Assembly: GCA_030645355.1 (NCBI GenBank)
Contig: JAUSNJ010000078.1
Span: forward strand, 1 to 51,937
Source of the DNA: Rhodoferax sp.
GTDB lineage: Bacteria; Pseudomonadota; Gammaproteobacteria; Burkholderiales; Burkholderiaceae_C
Direction of reading: 5' to 3'
Length of the DNA: 51,937 nt
A program made the position numbers and the translations under genes. This document shows, in pieces, positions 36,875 to 46,432 of this stretch (positions are counted from its first letter, which is position 1; every line of letters begins with the position of its first letter). Under the pieces are notes generated by a model, which did no database searches, was not told the DNA's origin, and saw nothing but the letters and a program-made list of their open reading frames with translations.

Positions 36875-37366
36875 TTAACCAACGGCCGTGGGTCCGCCCG
36901 CGGACTTGGCTTGTACATTGCGCACACCACCATTGTTCACGGACCACGGAATGGCCGTTGCCTGGTCCAGCGGCTTGGCCTTGGTAAACAACGCCTGCCA
37001 GAAGAAGCCGCTCTGAAATGCAATCACTTCAAACAGGATGTAGCTCTGCGAACTGCTGGAGAGCCACAGGTTGTAGGTAGGGTAAAAAACGATGGGTGAC
37101 ACGAGCAGCGGTAGCACGATGCGCTCGACCTGCACGGCATCAAGACCCCTGCCCATATTGAACAGGTCCCAGTAGTAGTTGGAGAACATGCCCATGGTCA
37201 TCCAGCAGGCCAGATGCCACACAAACACGATGCCGTGGTTGCGGGCCAACAGGCCGATCCAGGGGGCAGAGCCTTCGTCTGCGTTCACGATGAGAACCAT
37301 GAACGTACCCGTGGTGAGAAACACCACGAAGTAGATGAACATCAGGAATTTGAGCGCTCTGGACAT
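36875..37366 (-). CDS. Small integral membrane protein of unknown function
   Basis: 163 residues, about four membrane segments (IYFVVFLTTGTFMVLIV; IVFVWHLACWMTMGMF; IVLPLLVSPIVFYPTY; YILFEVIAFQSGFFWQALF) and a soluble Gly/Asn-rich tail. I do not recognise the family. It converges on the halohydrin-dehalogenase-like gene with a 32-base gap. Confidence 0.7.
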   Translation of the reverse strand: MSRALKFLMFIYFVVFLTTGTFMVLIVNADEGSAPWIGLLARNHGIVFVWHLACWMTMGMFSNYYWDLFNMGRGLDAVQVERIVLPLLVSPIVFYPTYNLWLSSSSQSYILFEVIAFQSGFFWQALFTKAKPLDQATAIPWSVNNGGVRNVQAKSAGGPTAVG

Positions 37367-37429
37367 GAAACCCCCGGGTATTTAGTTCGCGCTATCTTAC
37401 CCGGTGGTGCAGTGCACCAATTCGCCCAA

Positions 37430-38068
37430 TCAGACCAACGGCACGCCGGTCTTGGCCTGCACATCTTCACGTGTCACGCCGGGTGCCAGTTCCACCAGCT
37501 TGAGGCCCAAAGGCGTGACATCCATGACCGCCAGATCGGTGATGATACGGTCCACCACACCCACGCCCGTCAGAGGCAAGGTGCATTGGGGCAGGATCTT
37601 CAGGTCGATGGTGCCGTCTTTCTTTTTGGCCACATGCTCCATCAGCACGATGACGCGCTTGACGCCCGCCACCAGGTCCATGGCGCCGCCCATGCCCTTG
37701 ACCATCTTGCCGGGGATCATCCAGTTGGCCAGGTCGCCCTGCTCGCTGACCTGCATGGCACCCAAAATGGACAGGTTGATCTTGCCGCCGCGGATCATCG
37801 CAAAGCTCTCATGGCTGCCAAAGAGGCTGGATCCTTTGATCGTGGTCACGGTCTGCTTGCCGGCGTTGATCAGGTCCGCATCCACTTCGTCTTCCGTGGG
37901 AAACGGGCCAATGCCCAGCATGCCGTTTTCCGACTGCAGCCAAACCTCTTTGTCGGCGGGCACAAAGTTGGCCACCAGAGTGGGAATACCGATCCCGAGA
38001 TTCACATAAAAACCGTCTTGCAATTCCTGCGCAGCACGCGCTGCCATTTGGTCTTGTGTCCACGCCAT
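37430..38068 (-). CDS. scoB: Succinyl-CoA:3-ketoacid CoA-transferase subunit B
   Basis: 212 residues from the ATG at 38068 ([11 protein letters not shown]), with AGGAG seven bases upstream. The catalytic glutamate lies in [27 protein letters not shown] and [15 protein letters not shown] are typical of the beta subunit. With ScoA it moves CoA between succinate and acetoacetate in ketone-body or PHB degradation. 3-oxoadipate CoA-transferase (PcaJ) is the close alternative; no pca genes are nearby. Starts two bases after scoA ends. Confidence 0.93.
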   Translation of the reverse strand: MAWTQDQMAARAAQELQDGFYVNLGIGIPTLVANFVPADKEVWLQSENGMLGIGPFPTEDEVDADLINAGKQTVTTIKGSSLFGSHESFAMIRGGKINLSILGAMQVSEQGDLANWMIPGKMVKGMGGAMDLVAGVKRVIVLMEHVAKKKDGTIDLKILPQCTLPLTGVGVVDRIITDLAVMDVTPLGLKLVELAPGVTREDVQAKTGVPLV

Positions 38069-38070
38069 GA

Positions 38071-38778
38071 TCAAGCTCCTGTCTTCGGGGTGATGGTGCG
38101 CTTCTCGATGCGCTTCTCGGGGTTGGGGTTGTGCACGATGCGGTGCACGTAGATGCCGGGCAGGTGCACCTGGTCGGGCACCATGTCGCCGGTCTCGACA
38201 ATCTCTTCCACTTCCACCACACAGACCTTGCCGGCCATGGCCGCGGCGGGGTTGAAGTTGCGCGCCGTCAGGCGGAACTGCAGGTTGCCGGACTTGTCGG
38301 CCCGGTGCGCCTTGACCAGCGCCACCTCGGGCACCAAGGCGTGTTCCATGACGTAGATCTCGCCATCGAACTCGCGCAGTTCCTTGCCCTCGGCCACGAT
38401 GGTGCCCACACCGGTCTTGGTGAAGAAGGCCGGGATGCCGGCGCCGCCGGCGCGCAGTTTCTCGGCAAGCGTGCCTTGCGGCGTGAACTCGAGCTGCAAC
38501 TCACCCGCCAGGTACTGGCGCTCGAACTCCTTGTTCTCGCCCACGTAGGAAGAAATCATCTTTTTGATCTGGCGCGTCTCCAGCAGCTTGCCCAGGCCAA
38601 AGCCGTCGACGCCGGCGTTGTTGGAAATCACCGTGAGGTCTTTGACGCCGCTGTCGCGCAGCGCGTCGATCAGCGCCTCGGGAATGCCGCACAGGCCAAA
38701 ACCGCCAACGGCCAGCAACTGGCCATCTTTGACAATGCCGTCAAGCGCGGCGGCCGCACTGGGATATATCTTGTTCAT
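38071..38778 (-). CDS. scoA: Succinyl-CoA:3-ketoacid CoA-transferase subunit A
   Basis: 235 residues. The alpha-subunit signature [16 protein letters not shown] is near the N-terminus, followed by [18 protein letters not shown] and [21 protein letters not shown] lies nine bases before the ATG. It is first in scoAB and divergent from a PAS-LuxR regulator 80 bases away, which probably controls it. Confidence 0.94.
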   Translation of the reverse strand: MNKIYPSAAAALDGIVKDGQLLAVGGFGLCGIPEALIDALRDSGVKDLTVISNNAGVDGFGLGKLLETRQIKKMISSYVGENKEFERQYLAGELQLEFTPQGTLAEKLRAGGAGIPAFFTKTGVGTIVAEGKELREFDGEIYVMEHALVPEVALVKAHRADKSGNLQFRLTARNFNPAAAMAGKVCVVEVEEIVETGDMVPDQVHLPGIYVHRIVHNPNPEKRIEKRTITPKTGA

Positions 38779-38858
38779 TGCATCTGGCTCCTGTGAAGAT
38801 TCAATTGCCGTACGATACTACTTATATCTGTACGTAGTTTTTCGTAAAGCCCAACCCT

Positions 38859-39413
38859 ATGGAAATCAACTACCAGTTGGCGTTTGAGATGGCCCCCGTG
38901 GGCCTGGCCCTGTCGCGCAACCGCACCATCATGGACTGCAACCAGCGTCTGTGCGAGATGTTTGGCACCACGCGCGAGCAGCTCATGGGCCAGTCCTTTC
39001 AGATACTCTACCCCAGTGCCGATGAGTTCGAGCGCACCGGCGCGCGCATCAGCCCCATCCTGAACCGCAACGGCACCTATGCCGACGACCGCATCATGCG
39101 CCGGGTGGACGGCCGCCTCAAGGGAGAAGCCTTCTGGTGCCATGTGACCGGCCGGGCACTCAACCGCGAGGCCCCACACGAGGCTGGCATTTGGTGCTTT
39201 GAAGACCTCAGTGCGCGCCGACCAGTGAAGGCCGAACTGACAGCCCGCGAGCGCGAGGTGGCCGCCCACCTGATGCAGGGCCTGACGTCCAAGCAGATCG
39301 GCAAGACGCTGGCCATCAGCCACAGGACCATCGAAATTTACCGCGCCCGCCTGATGCGCAAGTACAAGGCCGCGAATGCCGGCGATTTGGTCCAGAAGCT
39401 GATGGCCGGGTAA
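38859..39413 (+). CDS. PAS-domain LuxR-type transcriptional regulator
   Basis: 184 residues. An N-terminal PAS domain (residues about 1-115: APVGLALSRNRTIMDCNQRL, IMRRVDGRLKGEAFWCHVTG) and a C-terminal LuxR helix-turn-helix (LTAREREVAAHLMQGLTSKQ, ISHRTIEIYRARLMRKY). Single-protein regulators of this type are common in Burkholderiales next to CoA-transferase and short-chain fatty-acid genes. The ligand of the PAS domain is unknown. The divergent gap has ACTAC (38817) and GTAGT (38835) arms that could be its operator. Confidence 0.88.
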   Translation: MEINYQLAFEMAPVGLALSRNRTIMDCNQRLCEMFGTTREQLMGQSFQILYPSADEFERTGARISPILNRNGTYADDRIMRRVDGRLKGEAFWCHVTGRALNREAPHEAGIWCFEDLSARRPVKAELTAREREVAAHLMQGLTSKQIGKTLAISHRTIEIYRARLMRKYKAANAGDLVQKLMAG

Positions 39414-39487
39414 GGCGCCGGGTAAGGCACTTCTTGCTCGCCGTAACTGCGTGGTACCAAAACCCCACGTTCCTCAGGGGTTAGTTA

Positions 39488-39503
39488 AATCAAACGTTTG
39501 ATT
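39488..39503. promoter_or_regulatory. Operator for the TetR regulator of the RND pump
   Basis: AATCAAACGTTTGATT, a perfect 16-bp palindrome 24-39 bases before the TetR start codon. Position and symmetry fit autorepression of the whole efflux operon. Confidence 0.75.
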
Positions 39504-39526
39504 GAACTAGACTAGAATCGCGCCCC

Positions 39527-40240
39527 ATGTCCAAAACCCTTTCCGCCCAACCCACGGCCAAGCCCCTGCGTACCGATGGAGCCGAAGCCCGCAACCGGCT
39601 GCTCGACGCCGCGCTGGCCCTGTTTGCCGAAAAGGGTTTCACCAAGACCTCCACCCGCGAGATCGCGCAGGCCGCGCAGGTCAACATCGCGTCCATCAGC
39701 TACTACTTTGGCGACAAGGCCGGGCTGTACCGGGCTGTGTTCACCGACCCGCGCTGCAACCCCAACGTGCCGCCCGAATCCATAGCTGAAGCCGGCATCA
39801 GCCTGCAGCAGGCGCTGCAACGCCTGATGTGGTCGTTTCTGGACCCGCTGAAACAGGGCGACCTGATGCAGCACTGCATGAAGCTGCACTTTCGCGAGAT
39901 GCTGGAGCCCACCGGCATCTGGCAGGAAGAGATTGACTCCAACATCAAGCCGGCCCACGCCGCGCTGGTCAACGTGCTGTGCCGCCATCTGGGATTGGCC
40001 AAGGCCGACGACGACATCCACACGCTGGCGTTTTCCATCTCCGGCCTGGGTGTCATGCTGCATATCGGCTGTGATGTCGTCACCACCATTCGCCCGCAGC
40101 TGGTGGCATCGCACGCCGCACTGGACCGCTACTGCGCCCGGCTGGTGGCCTATGCCATGGCCCTCACCGAAGCCGAAGCCCAACGCCGCACACTGCCCGC
40201 TGCCACACCACGATCCAACCGCAAACCATCCAAAAAATGA
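39527..40240 (+). CDS. TetR-family repressor of the efflux operon (CecR/YbiH-like)
   Basis: 237 residues. The N-terminal TetR helix-turn-helix reads RLLDAALALFAEKGFTKTST and AAQVNIASISYYFGDKAGLY; the C-terminal domain resembles the CecR type. The C-terminus is Arg/Lys-rich. It is first in a four-gene operon; the next gene overlaps it by four bases (ATGA). It probably represses its own promoter until a substrate of the pump binds. Confidence 0.92.
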   Translation: MSKTLSAQPTAKPLRTDGAEARNRLLDAALALFAEKGFTKTSTREIAQAAQVNIASISYYFGDKAGLYRAVFTDPRCNPNVPPESIAEAGISLQQALQRLMWSFLDPLKQGDLMQHCMKLHFREMLEPTGIWQEEIDSNIKPAHAALVNVLCRHLGLAKADDDIHTLAFSISGLGVMLHIGCDVVTTIRPQLVASHAALDRYCARLVAYAMALTEAEAQRRTLPAATPRSNRKPSKK

Positions 40241-41652
40241 TCCTGTCACCCCTTCGCACCCTGGCCCCCCTGGCCGCCGCGCTGGCCTTGTCGGCCTGCT
40301 CCAGCTTCATGCCCCCGACCCAGGTCAGCATGGACGCCCCTGCCCAGTGGTTTGCGCCCCTGCCCCATCAGGGCAGCGTGGGCTCGCTGACCCAATGGTG
40401 GCAGCAACAGGGCGATCCCTTGCTGGTGGAGCTGATCGCCGCCGCGCAGGCCGTCAGCCCGTCGGTGTCACAGGCGCTGGCGCGGGTGGAGGCGTCGCGT
40501 GCGCAGCAGGCCGCGGCCCATTCCGCTCTGGTCCCCAATGTGGGTGCGCAAGTGTCCGGCAGCCGGGGCGTCAGCCAGCCCGGCTTTGCGGTGACCAATA
40601 CCCAGCAGGTCGGCCTGCAAGCGTCTTGGGAAATTGATCTCGTGGGTGCCAACCGTGCCGTCAGCCGCGCCGCGCAGGCCAACGTCGAAGGCAGCCAGGC
40701 CCAGTGGCATGACGCCCGCGTGTCGGTGGCGGCCGAAGTGGCCAGCCTGTACTACAGCCTGTCGACCTGCACCCAGCAGCTGGCACTGGCCCGGCGTGAC
40801 GCCGCGTCGCGCCAGGAGACCGCACGGCTGACCGGGATCAACGCTGGAGTCGGCTTTGTGGCCCCGTCCGTGGCCGCCATGGCGCGCGCCAGCGCGGCGG
40901 ACGGCAGCAGCCGCGTGACCCAGCAAGCCGCGCTGTGCGAACTCGACACCAAGGCCCTGGTCGCCCTGACCGCCGTTCCCGAGCCAACATTGAAGGAAAA
41001 ACTGGCGCTAGCCCTCGTGAAACCTGCGCAGGTAGCTACTATTTCAATAGCAAGCGTACCCGCCCAGACCATTGCCCAGCGCCCCGATGTGTTCAGCGCC
41101 GAGCGCGATGTCATGGTTGCCAGCGCCCAGGTCGGCGCAGCCAAGGCCCAGCGCCTGCCGCGCCTGAGCTTGGGCGGCACGATTGCCGGCACGCGCCTGA
41201 CCAGCAACGGGGCCGACCAGGAGGGCACCACCTGGTCCTTTGGCCCGTTGGCGGTCAGCCTGCCGATCTTTGATGGTGGCATGCGGGCGGCAGCGGTCAC
41301 ATCGGCCGAGGCCAACTACCAGACCGTCGTCACCGTCTACCGCGCCAAGGTCCGCCAGGCCGTGCGCGAGGTGGAAGAGGCCCTGGTCAACCTGAACAGC
41401 ACCGACGTCCGCACGCAGGACGCCAAGGTCTCCACCCAGGGCTACGCCGAATCGCTGGCCGCCACCCAATCGCGCTTTGGCCAGGGCCTGGCCAGTCTGG
41501 TGGAGCTGGAAGACGCCCGGCGCAATGCGCTGGCCTCCGAGTCGGCCCAGCTCAGTTTGGCCCTGGAGCGCAACCGGGCCTGGGTGTCGCTATACCGCGC
41601 GCTGGGCGGCGGCTTTGAGCCCCAGACGTCCACTGCCACCGCTGCGAACTGA
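40237..41652 (+). CDS. RND efflux outer-membrane lipoprotein, NodT/OprM family
   Basis: 471 residues. A lipoprotein signal with lipobox LSAC near residue 21 and two outer-membrane efflux repeats (ASWEIDLVGANRAVSRAAQ; DVFSAERDVMVASAQVGAAK; FGPLAVSLPIFDGGMR). It forms the outer-membrane tunnel of the tripartite pump. A copy of the dispersed repeat lies in frame around residues 257-272 (LALVKPAQVATISIAS), between the two repeats. Confidence 0.93.
   Translation: MILSPLRTLAPLAAALALSACSSFMPPTQVSMDAPAQWFAPLPHQGSVGSLTQWWQQQGDPLLVELIAAAQAVSPSVSQALARVEASRAQQAAAHSALVPNVGAQVSGSRGVSQPGFAVTNTQQVGLQASWEIDLVGANRAVSRAAQANVEGSQAQWHDARVSVAAEVASLYYSLSTCTQQLALARRDAASRQETARLTGINAGVGFVAPSVAAMARASAADGSSRVTQQAALCELDTKALVALTAVPEPTLKEKLALALVKPAQVATISIASVPAQTIAQRPDVFSAERDVMVASAQVGAAKAQRLPRLSLGGTIAGTRLTSNGADQEGTTWSFGPLAVSLPIFDGGMRAAAVTSAEANYQTVVTVYRAKVRQAVREVEEALVNLNSTDVRTQDAKVSTQGYAESLAATQSRFGQGLASLVELEDARRNALASESAQLSLALERNRAWVSLYRALGGGFEPQTSTATAAN
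41005..41053 (-). repeat. Dispersed short repeat, copy 3 (inside a coding region)
   Basis: Inverted copy; on the minus strand it reads from GCTATTGAAATAGTAGCTAC to CACGAGGGCTAGCGC, the closest match to copy 1. It lies inside the outer-membrane factor gene without breaking the frame. Confidence 0.6.
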
Positions 41653-41707
41653 CCAGTCCCCCCCACACACCGTTACTCCCCATTTATTGATGCGACGCGA
41701 TACCACC

Positions 41708-42937
41708 ATGAACCTCCAATCACCCTCCTTTGCCCGCAAGCTCCCCGTCAAACCACTGACCCTGGCTCTGGCCCTTGCCAGCGTGCTGGTACTGACCGCC
41801 CTCGGCCTGGCAGCCACCCGCAGCCACGCCGCAGATGCCGCCAAGCCCGCGGCTGCTGGCAAACCTGCGCTGACCGTGGCCCTGGCCCAACCCAAGAGCA
41901 GCATGCTGACCATCAAGCTGGCCGCCAACGGCAGCGTGGCCGCCTGGCAGGAGGCCAGCGTGGGCGCCGAGGCCAACGGACTGCGCGTGGCCGAGCTGCA
42001 TGCCCAGGTGGGTGACCGCGTCAAGCGCGGCCAGTTGCTGGCCAGCTTTGCCGCCGAGAGCGTGCAGGCCGATGTGGCCCTGGCCCGCGCGGCCGTGGCC
42101 GAGGCCCAGGCCAATGCCGCAGAAGCCGCCGCCAACGCCGACCGCGCACGCGCCGTCCAGGGCAGCGGTGCCATCAGCGCCCAGCAGGTCAACCAGTACC
42201 TGACGCAGGAGCAAACCGCCAAGGCCCGCGTCGCGTCGGCCCAGGCGCAACTCGACTCCCAATTGCTGCGCTTGAAGAACACCCAGTTGCTGGCTCCGGA
42301 CAGTGGCGTCATCTCGGCCCGCATGGCCACCGTGGGCTCGGTGGTGGGCGCCGGCACCGAGATGTTCAAACTGATTCGCCAGGGCCGGCTGGAGTGGCGC
42401 GGTGAAGTCACCTCCGCCGAACTGGGCCGCATCACCACCGGCACCACCGTGCAGGTCACCGCCCCCAGCGGCGCGCAAATGAAGGGCAAGGTCCGCAGCC
42501 TGGCTCCCACGGTCGACGCCGCGACCCGCAATGGCCTGGTCTATGTGGACTTGCCCAGCGCGGAAAAAGGCGCAGCGTCCGGCGTGGCGGCCAGCTTCAA
42601 GCCGGGCATGTATGCACGGGGCGAATTTGAGCTGGGCAGTTCAGGCGGGCTGACCGTGCCGCAAACCGCTGTCGTCGTGCGCGACGGCTTCAGCTACGTG
42701 GCGCGCGTGGGTGCCGACAACCGCGTGGCCCAGGTCAAGGTGCAGACCGGTCGCATCGTGGGCGACCAGATCGAGATCCAGAGCGGCGTCAAGCCCGAGG
42801 ACAAGCTGGTGGCCAGCGGCGGCAGTTTCTTGAGCGACGGTGATCTGGTCAAGGTGGTCGATGCCGCCAAGCCCGCAACCCAAACGTCAAATACGGCTCC
42901 AGCCCTCGTAGTACCTGCTTCAGCAGCTACAAAATAA
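41708..42937 (+). CDS. RND efflux periplasmic adaptor (membrane fusion protein)
   Basis: 409 residues from the ATG at 41708; an ATG at 41690 is also possible, neither with a strong ribosome site. A signal/anchor segment (LTLALALASVLVLTALGL) is followed by the lipoyl halves around a coiled-coil hairpin (QANAAEAAANADRARAVQGS) and the barrel domain (VTAPSGAQMKGKVRSLAPTV). The last about 16 codons, a Pro/Ala/Val-rich tail (SNTAPALVVPASAATK), come from copy 4 of the dispersed repeat. Confidence 0.92.
   Translation: MNLQSPSFARKLPVKPLTLALALASVLVLTALGLAATRSHAADAAKPAAAGKPALTVALAQPKSSMLTIKLAANGSVAAWQEASVGAEANGLRVAELHAQVGDRVKRGQLLASFAAESVQADVALARAAVAEAQANAAEAAANADRARAVQGSGAISAQQVNQYLTQEQTAKARVASAQAQLDSQLLRLKNTQLLAPDSGVISARMATVGSVVGAGTEMFKLIRQGRLEWRGEVTSAELGRITTGTTVQVTAPSGAQMKGKVRSLAPTVDAATRNGLVYVDLPSAEKGAASGVAASFKPGMYARGEFELGSSGGLTVPQTAVVVRDGFSYVARVGADNRVAQVKVQTGRIVGDQIEIQSGVKPEDKLVASGGSFLSDGDLVKVVDAAKPATQTSNTAPALVVPASAATK
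42888..42936 (-). repeat. Dispersed short repeat, copy 4 (forms a C-terminus)
   Basis: Inverted copy with the ACGAGGGCTGGAGCC core; it supplies the last codons of the adaptor gene and ends at its stop. Confidence 0.55.
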
Positions 42938-42949
42938 GGAGCATATCCC

Positions 42950-45900
42950 ATGAATGTCTCCGCCTGGTCCATCAAGAACCCGATTCCCGCGGTCATGCTG
43001 TTCGTGCTGCTGACGCTGGCCGGGCTCATGTCCTTCAACGCCATGAAGGTGCAGCAGTTCCCTGATCTGGAGTTGCCCACCGTCACCGTGTCGGCCAGCC
43101 TGCCCGGTGCCGCGCCAGCACAACTGGAAACCGAAGTCGCCCGCAAGATCGAGAACGCCATCGCCTCGCTGCAGGGCCTGAAGAACATCTATACCAATGT
43201 GCAGGATGGCAGCGTCACGGTGACGGCCGAATTCCGCCTGGAAAAACCCACGCAGGAAGCCGTGGACGATGTGCGCAGCGCGGTGCAGCAGGTGCGCAGC
43301 GACCTGCCCGGCGACTTGCGCGACCCGGTGGTCAGCAAGATGAATCTGTCGGGGGCGCCCATCCTGGCCTTTACCATCCGCTCCGGGCAGATGGACGATG
43401 AAGCTTTGAGCTGGTTTGTCGACAACACCATCACCCGTGCCCTGCTGGGTGTGCGCGGCGTGGGCTCGGTGGCTCGCGTGGGCGGTGTGACCCGTGAGGT
43501 GCAGGTGGCACTGGACCCACTCAAGCTGCAAAGCCTGTGCGCCACCGCGGCCGACATTTCGCGCCAACTCAAACAGATGCAGTTGGATGCCGCCGGTGGT
43601 CGCGCCGACCTGGGTGGTTCCGAACAGCCCATGCGCACGCTGGCCACGGTGGCCACGGTGGATGAACTGTCGCGGCTGGAGTTGAGCCTCTCCAATGGCA
43701 AGCGCGTGCGCCTGGATGAGATTGCCACCGTCAAGGACACCGTGGCCGAGCAACGCAGCTTTGCCACGCTGAACGGCAAACCGGTGGTCGGCTTCGAGAT
43801 CACCCGCAGCAAGGGAGCCAGCGAGGTGGAAGTGGGCGCGGCCGTGCAAAAGGCGCTGGCCGACCTCAAAGCCGCCCACCCCGATCTGGAGTTGACCCAG
43901 GCCTTTGACTTCGTGACCCCGGTGCAGGAGGAGTTCGATGCCTCCATGACCATGCTGTTTGAGGGCGCTGTGCTGGCGGTCATCGTGGTCTGGTTCTTCC
44001 TGCGCAACTGGCGCGCCACGTTTGTGTCGGCGGTGGCGTTGCCGCTGTCGGCCATTCCGGCCTTCATTGGCATGAACTACATGGGCTTCACGACCAACAT
44101 CGTGACGCTGCTGGCGCTCTCGCTGGTCATCGGTATCCTGGTGGACGACGCCATCGTGGAAGTGGAAAACATCGAGCGCCACCTGCGCATGGGCAAGACG
44201 CCCTACCAGGCGGCGATGGAAGCGGCGGATGAAATCGGCCTGGCCGTGATCGCCACCACCTTTGCGCTGATTGCCGTGTTCTTGCCCACCGCCTTCATGA
44301 GCGGCGTGGTCGGCAAGTTCTTCAAGCAGTTTGGCTGGACCGCCGTGTTCGCCATATTCGCCTCGCTGATGGTGGCGCGGCTGCTGACCCCCATGATGGC
44401 GGCCTACATCATGAAACCGTCTACCCATGTGCACGAAGAGCCGGTGTGGATGCCGCTGTACCTGAAAATCACCCGCTGGACGCTGCACCATCGCTGGATC
44501 ACCATGTTTTCAGCCATCGGCTTCTTCATTGGTTCGCTGATGCTGGTGCCGCTGATTCCCACTGGCTTCATCCCGCCGGACGACAACTCCCAGACCCAGG
44601 TCTACCTGGAGCTGTCCCCCGGCACCACGCTGGCACAAACCCGTGCGGCCGCCGAGCAGGCGCGCGCGCTGATTGGCAAGGTGGACCACGTGAAGAGCGT
44701 CTACACCACGGCCGGTGGCGGCAGCGTGGGCACGGACCCCTTCATGGGCGGCGCCAGCACCGAGGTGCGCAAGGCCACGCTCACCGTGCTGTTGGACGAA
44801 CGGGGCAAACGCCCGCGCAAGCAGGTGATCGAGAGCCAGATGCGCACGGCGCTGTCTGAATTGCCAGGTGCCCGCTTCAAGGTGGGCCTGGGTGGTTCGG
44901 GTGAAAAGTACCAGTTGGCGCTCAAGGGCGAAGACCCGGTCGCGCTCACGCAAGCGGCAGCCGCCGTGGAGCGGGATTTGCGCAAGATCCCGGGCTTGGG
45001 CAACATTTCATCGAGTGCCAGCCTGACGCGCGCCGAAGTGGCCATCCACCCGGACTTTGCCCGCGCCGCCGACTTGGGTGTCACCAGCGCGGCCATTGCC
45101 GAGACCCTGCGTATTGCCACGGTGGGGGATTACGAATCGGCCTTGCCCAAGCTCAACCTGAGCCAGCGCCAAGTGCCCATCGTCGTCAAGCTGGCCACCG
45201 ACGCCCGCCAAGACCTGGACCTGCTGGGCCGCTTGATGGTGCCCGGCGTCAAGGGCCCGGTCATGCTGAGCCAGGTCGCGTCGTTTGAAATGTCCAGCGG
45301 GCCGGCCATGGTGAGCCGTCTGAACCGGGTGCGCAACGTCAACTTCGAGGTGGAGCTATCGGGCGTACCCCTGGGCGACGTCACCGCCGCAGTGGCCAAG
45401 TTTCCCAGCATCGTCAACCTGCCAGCGGGCGTGCAGCAGTTGGAGATTGGCGATGCCGAAGTGCAGGCCGAGATGGTGGCTGGCTTTGGCATGGCCATGA
45501 TGACCGGCGTGCTGTGTATCTACATCGTGCTGGTGCTGCTGTTCAAGGACTTCTTGCACCCGATTTCGATCTTGCCGGCGGTCATCCTGTCCTTTGGTGG
45601 CGCCTTCCTCGGCTTGCTGGTCAGCGGCAAGATGCTGTCCATGCCGTCCTTCATCGGCCTGGTGATGCTGATTGGTGTGTCGACCAAGAACTCCATCCTG
45701 CTGGTGGACTACGCCATCATGGCCCGCCGTGACTTTGGCATGAACCGTTTCGAGGCCTTGATAGACGCCTGCCACAAGCGCGCCCGCCCCATCATCCTGA
45801 CCACCATCGCCATGGTGGCGGGCATGCTGCCGCTGGTGATCGGCCTGGGCAGCGCGGACAACAGTTTCCGCGCACCCATGGCGGCGGCGGTGATTGGCGG

Positions 45901-46057
45901 CCTGATCACCTCCACCATCCTGAGCCTGCTGGTGACGCCGAGTTTCTTCTCCATCGTCGACGACATCGAACACTTTGTGGGCATTGCCAAGCGCAAATTG
46001 CTGCGGCAAAAAGACAAGTCGGCAGTGTTGGCGCTGGCGACCCCGGAGTTTCCTTAA
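42950..46057 (+). CDS. RND efflux pump, inner-membrane permease
   Basis: 1035 residues, the normal RND size, with twelve membrane segments and two large periplasmic loops. N-terminal SIKNPIPAVMLFVLLTLAG, the proton-relay Asp pair in IGILVDDAIVEVENIERHL, and the second-half GVSTKNSILLVDYAIMARR are intact. The sequence is of the AcrB/MexF class but nearer to the short-loop pumps partnered with NodT factors, which export organic solvents or metabolites. AAGGAGCAT sits just before the ATG. Confidence 0.94.
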   Translation: MNVSAWSIKNPIPAVMLFVLLTLAGLMSFNAMKVQQFPDLELPTVTVSASLPGAAPAQLETEVARKIENAIASLQGLKNIYTNVQDGSVTVTAEFRLEKPTQEAVDDVRSAVQQVRSDLPGDLRDPVVSKMNLSGAPILAFTIRSGQMDDEALSWFVDNTITRALLGVRGVGSVARVGGVTREVQVALDPLKLQSLCATAADISRQLKQMQLDAAGGRADLGGSEQPMRTLATVATVDELSRLELSLSNGKRVRLDEIATVKDTVAEQRSFATLNGKPVVGFEITRSKGASEVEVGAAVQKALADLKAAHPDLELTQAFDFVTPVQEEFDASMTMLFEGAVLAVIVVWFFLRNWRATFVSAVALPLSAIPAFIGMNYMGFTTNIVTLLALSLVIGILVDDAIVEVENIERHLRMGKTPYQAAMEAADEIGLAVIATTFALIAVFLPTAFMSGVVGKFFKQFGWTAVFAIFASLMVARLLTPMMAAYIMKPSTHVHEEPVWMPLYLKITRWTLHHRWITMFSAIGFFIGSLMLVPLIPTGFIPPDDNSQTQVYLELSPGTTLAQTRAAAEQARALIGKVDHVKSVYTTAGGGSVGTDPFMGGASTEVRKATLTVLLDERGKRPRKQVIESQMRTALSELPGARFKVGLGGSGEKYQLALKGEDPVALTQAAAAVERDLRKIPGLGNISSSASLTRAEVAIHPDFARAADLGVTSAAIAETLRIATVGDYESALPKLNLSQRQVPIVVKLATDARQDLDLLGRLMVPGVKGPVMLSQVASFEMSSGPAMVSRLNRVRNVNFEVELSGVPLGDVTAAVAKFPSIVNLPAGVQQLEIGDAEVQAEMVAGFGMAMMTGVLCIYIVLVLLFKDFLHPISILPAVILSFGGAFLGLLVSGKMLSMPSFIGLVMLIGVSTKNSILLVDYAIMARRDFGMNRFEALIDACHKRARPIILTTIAMVAGMLPLVIGLGSADNSFRAPMAAAVIGGLITSTILSLLVTPSFFSIVDDIEHFVGIAKRKLLRQKDKSAVLALATPEFP

Positions 46058-46104
46058 GCGCCCTTCAACGCCCTCGGCGCCCACAGGCCAAAACCGCGCT
46101 TCTT

Positions 46105-46167
46105 GACCGGCATCGCTTGCCTTTACCCTGACGGTAAATTTCCGTCTTCCCAATACGCATGCCGGTC
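46105..46167. terminator. Nested inverted repeats between convergent genes
   Basis: Outer 9-bp arms GACCGGCAT (46105-46113) and ATGCCGGTC (46159-46167), inner arms TTTACC (46122-46127) and GGTAAA (46133-46138). It lies between the RND pump and the convergent TfoX-like gene. A bidirectional terminator is the simplest reading, though there is no long T-run. Confidence 0.4.
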
Positions 46168-46188
46168 ACGCCTTGGCGGCGCCGTGCG

Positions 46189-46413
46189 TCAAACCGGCGG
46201 GGCGCGTCGCTCCTGGTCTTCCAGCGCGAGCAGCAAGCTGGTGCGATGGTCGCGGGCCACCTCCTGCCAGTGCAGCCCGCTGATCGTGCCTTCGAGCGCC
46301 CACAGCAGATTGAGGCTGACGTTCGCGCCCGTGCGTTTCGCCCGGACATAGGCCGCGACCGAGCCGATTTTGCGCAACTGCTCGACCGAGCTGATGCCGG
46401 CCTTTGCCATCAC
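46189..46413 (-). CDS. TfoX C-terminal-domain protein (start uncertain)
   Basis: The minus-strand frame encodes SPKSQQVMAKAGISSVEQLR, then AAYVRAKRTGANVSLNLLWA, LEGTISGLHWQEVA and a charged tail: the C-terminal domain of TfoX/Sxy, alone. Stand-alone copies of about 80-90 residues exist in Burkholderiales. The homologous start would be at the Ser-Pro-Lys, but there the codon is ATT (46437) and the first standard starts are GTG at 46413 and ATG at 46410, which cut into the domain. It directly follows the membrane protein gene, whose stop overlaps this region, so coupling with a non-standard start is possible. Confidence 0.6.
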   Translation of the reverse strand: MMAKAGISSVEQLRKIGSVAAYVRAKRTGANVSLNLLWALEGTISGLHWQEVARDHRTSLLLALEDQERRAPPV

Positions 46414-46432
46414 TTGCTGCGACTTGGGGCTT

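Noticed and set aside
38817..38840. ACTAC/GTAGT arms between scoA and the PAS-LuxR gene as another sugar-regulon site
   Set aside because: The arm spacing does not fit the 6-3-6 pattern; more likely the PAS-LuxR operator, or chance.
42920..44491. 523-residue minus-strand frame under the RND pump gene
   Set aside because: The product is His/Gln/Gly-rich nonsense typical of an antisense frame in GC-rich DNA; the plus-strand pump has all family motifs.
46065..46349. 94-residue minus-strand frame between the RND pump and the TfoX-like gene
   Set aside because: It overlaps the TfoX-domain frame and the nested inverted repeats; Arg-rich, no homology recognised.
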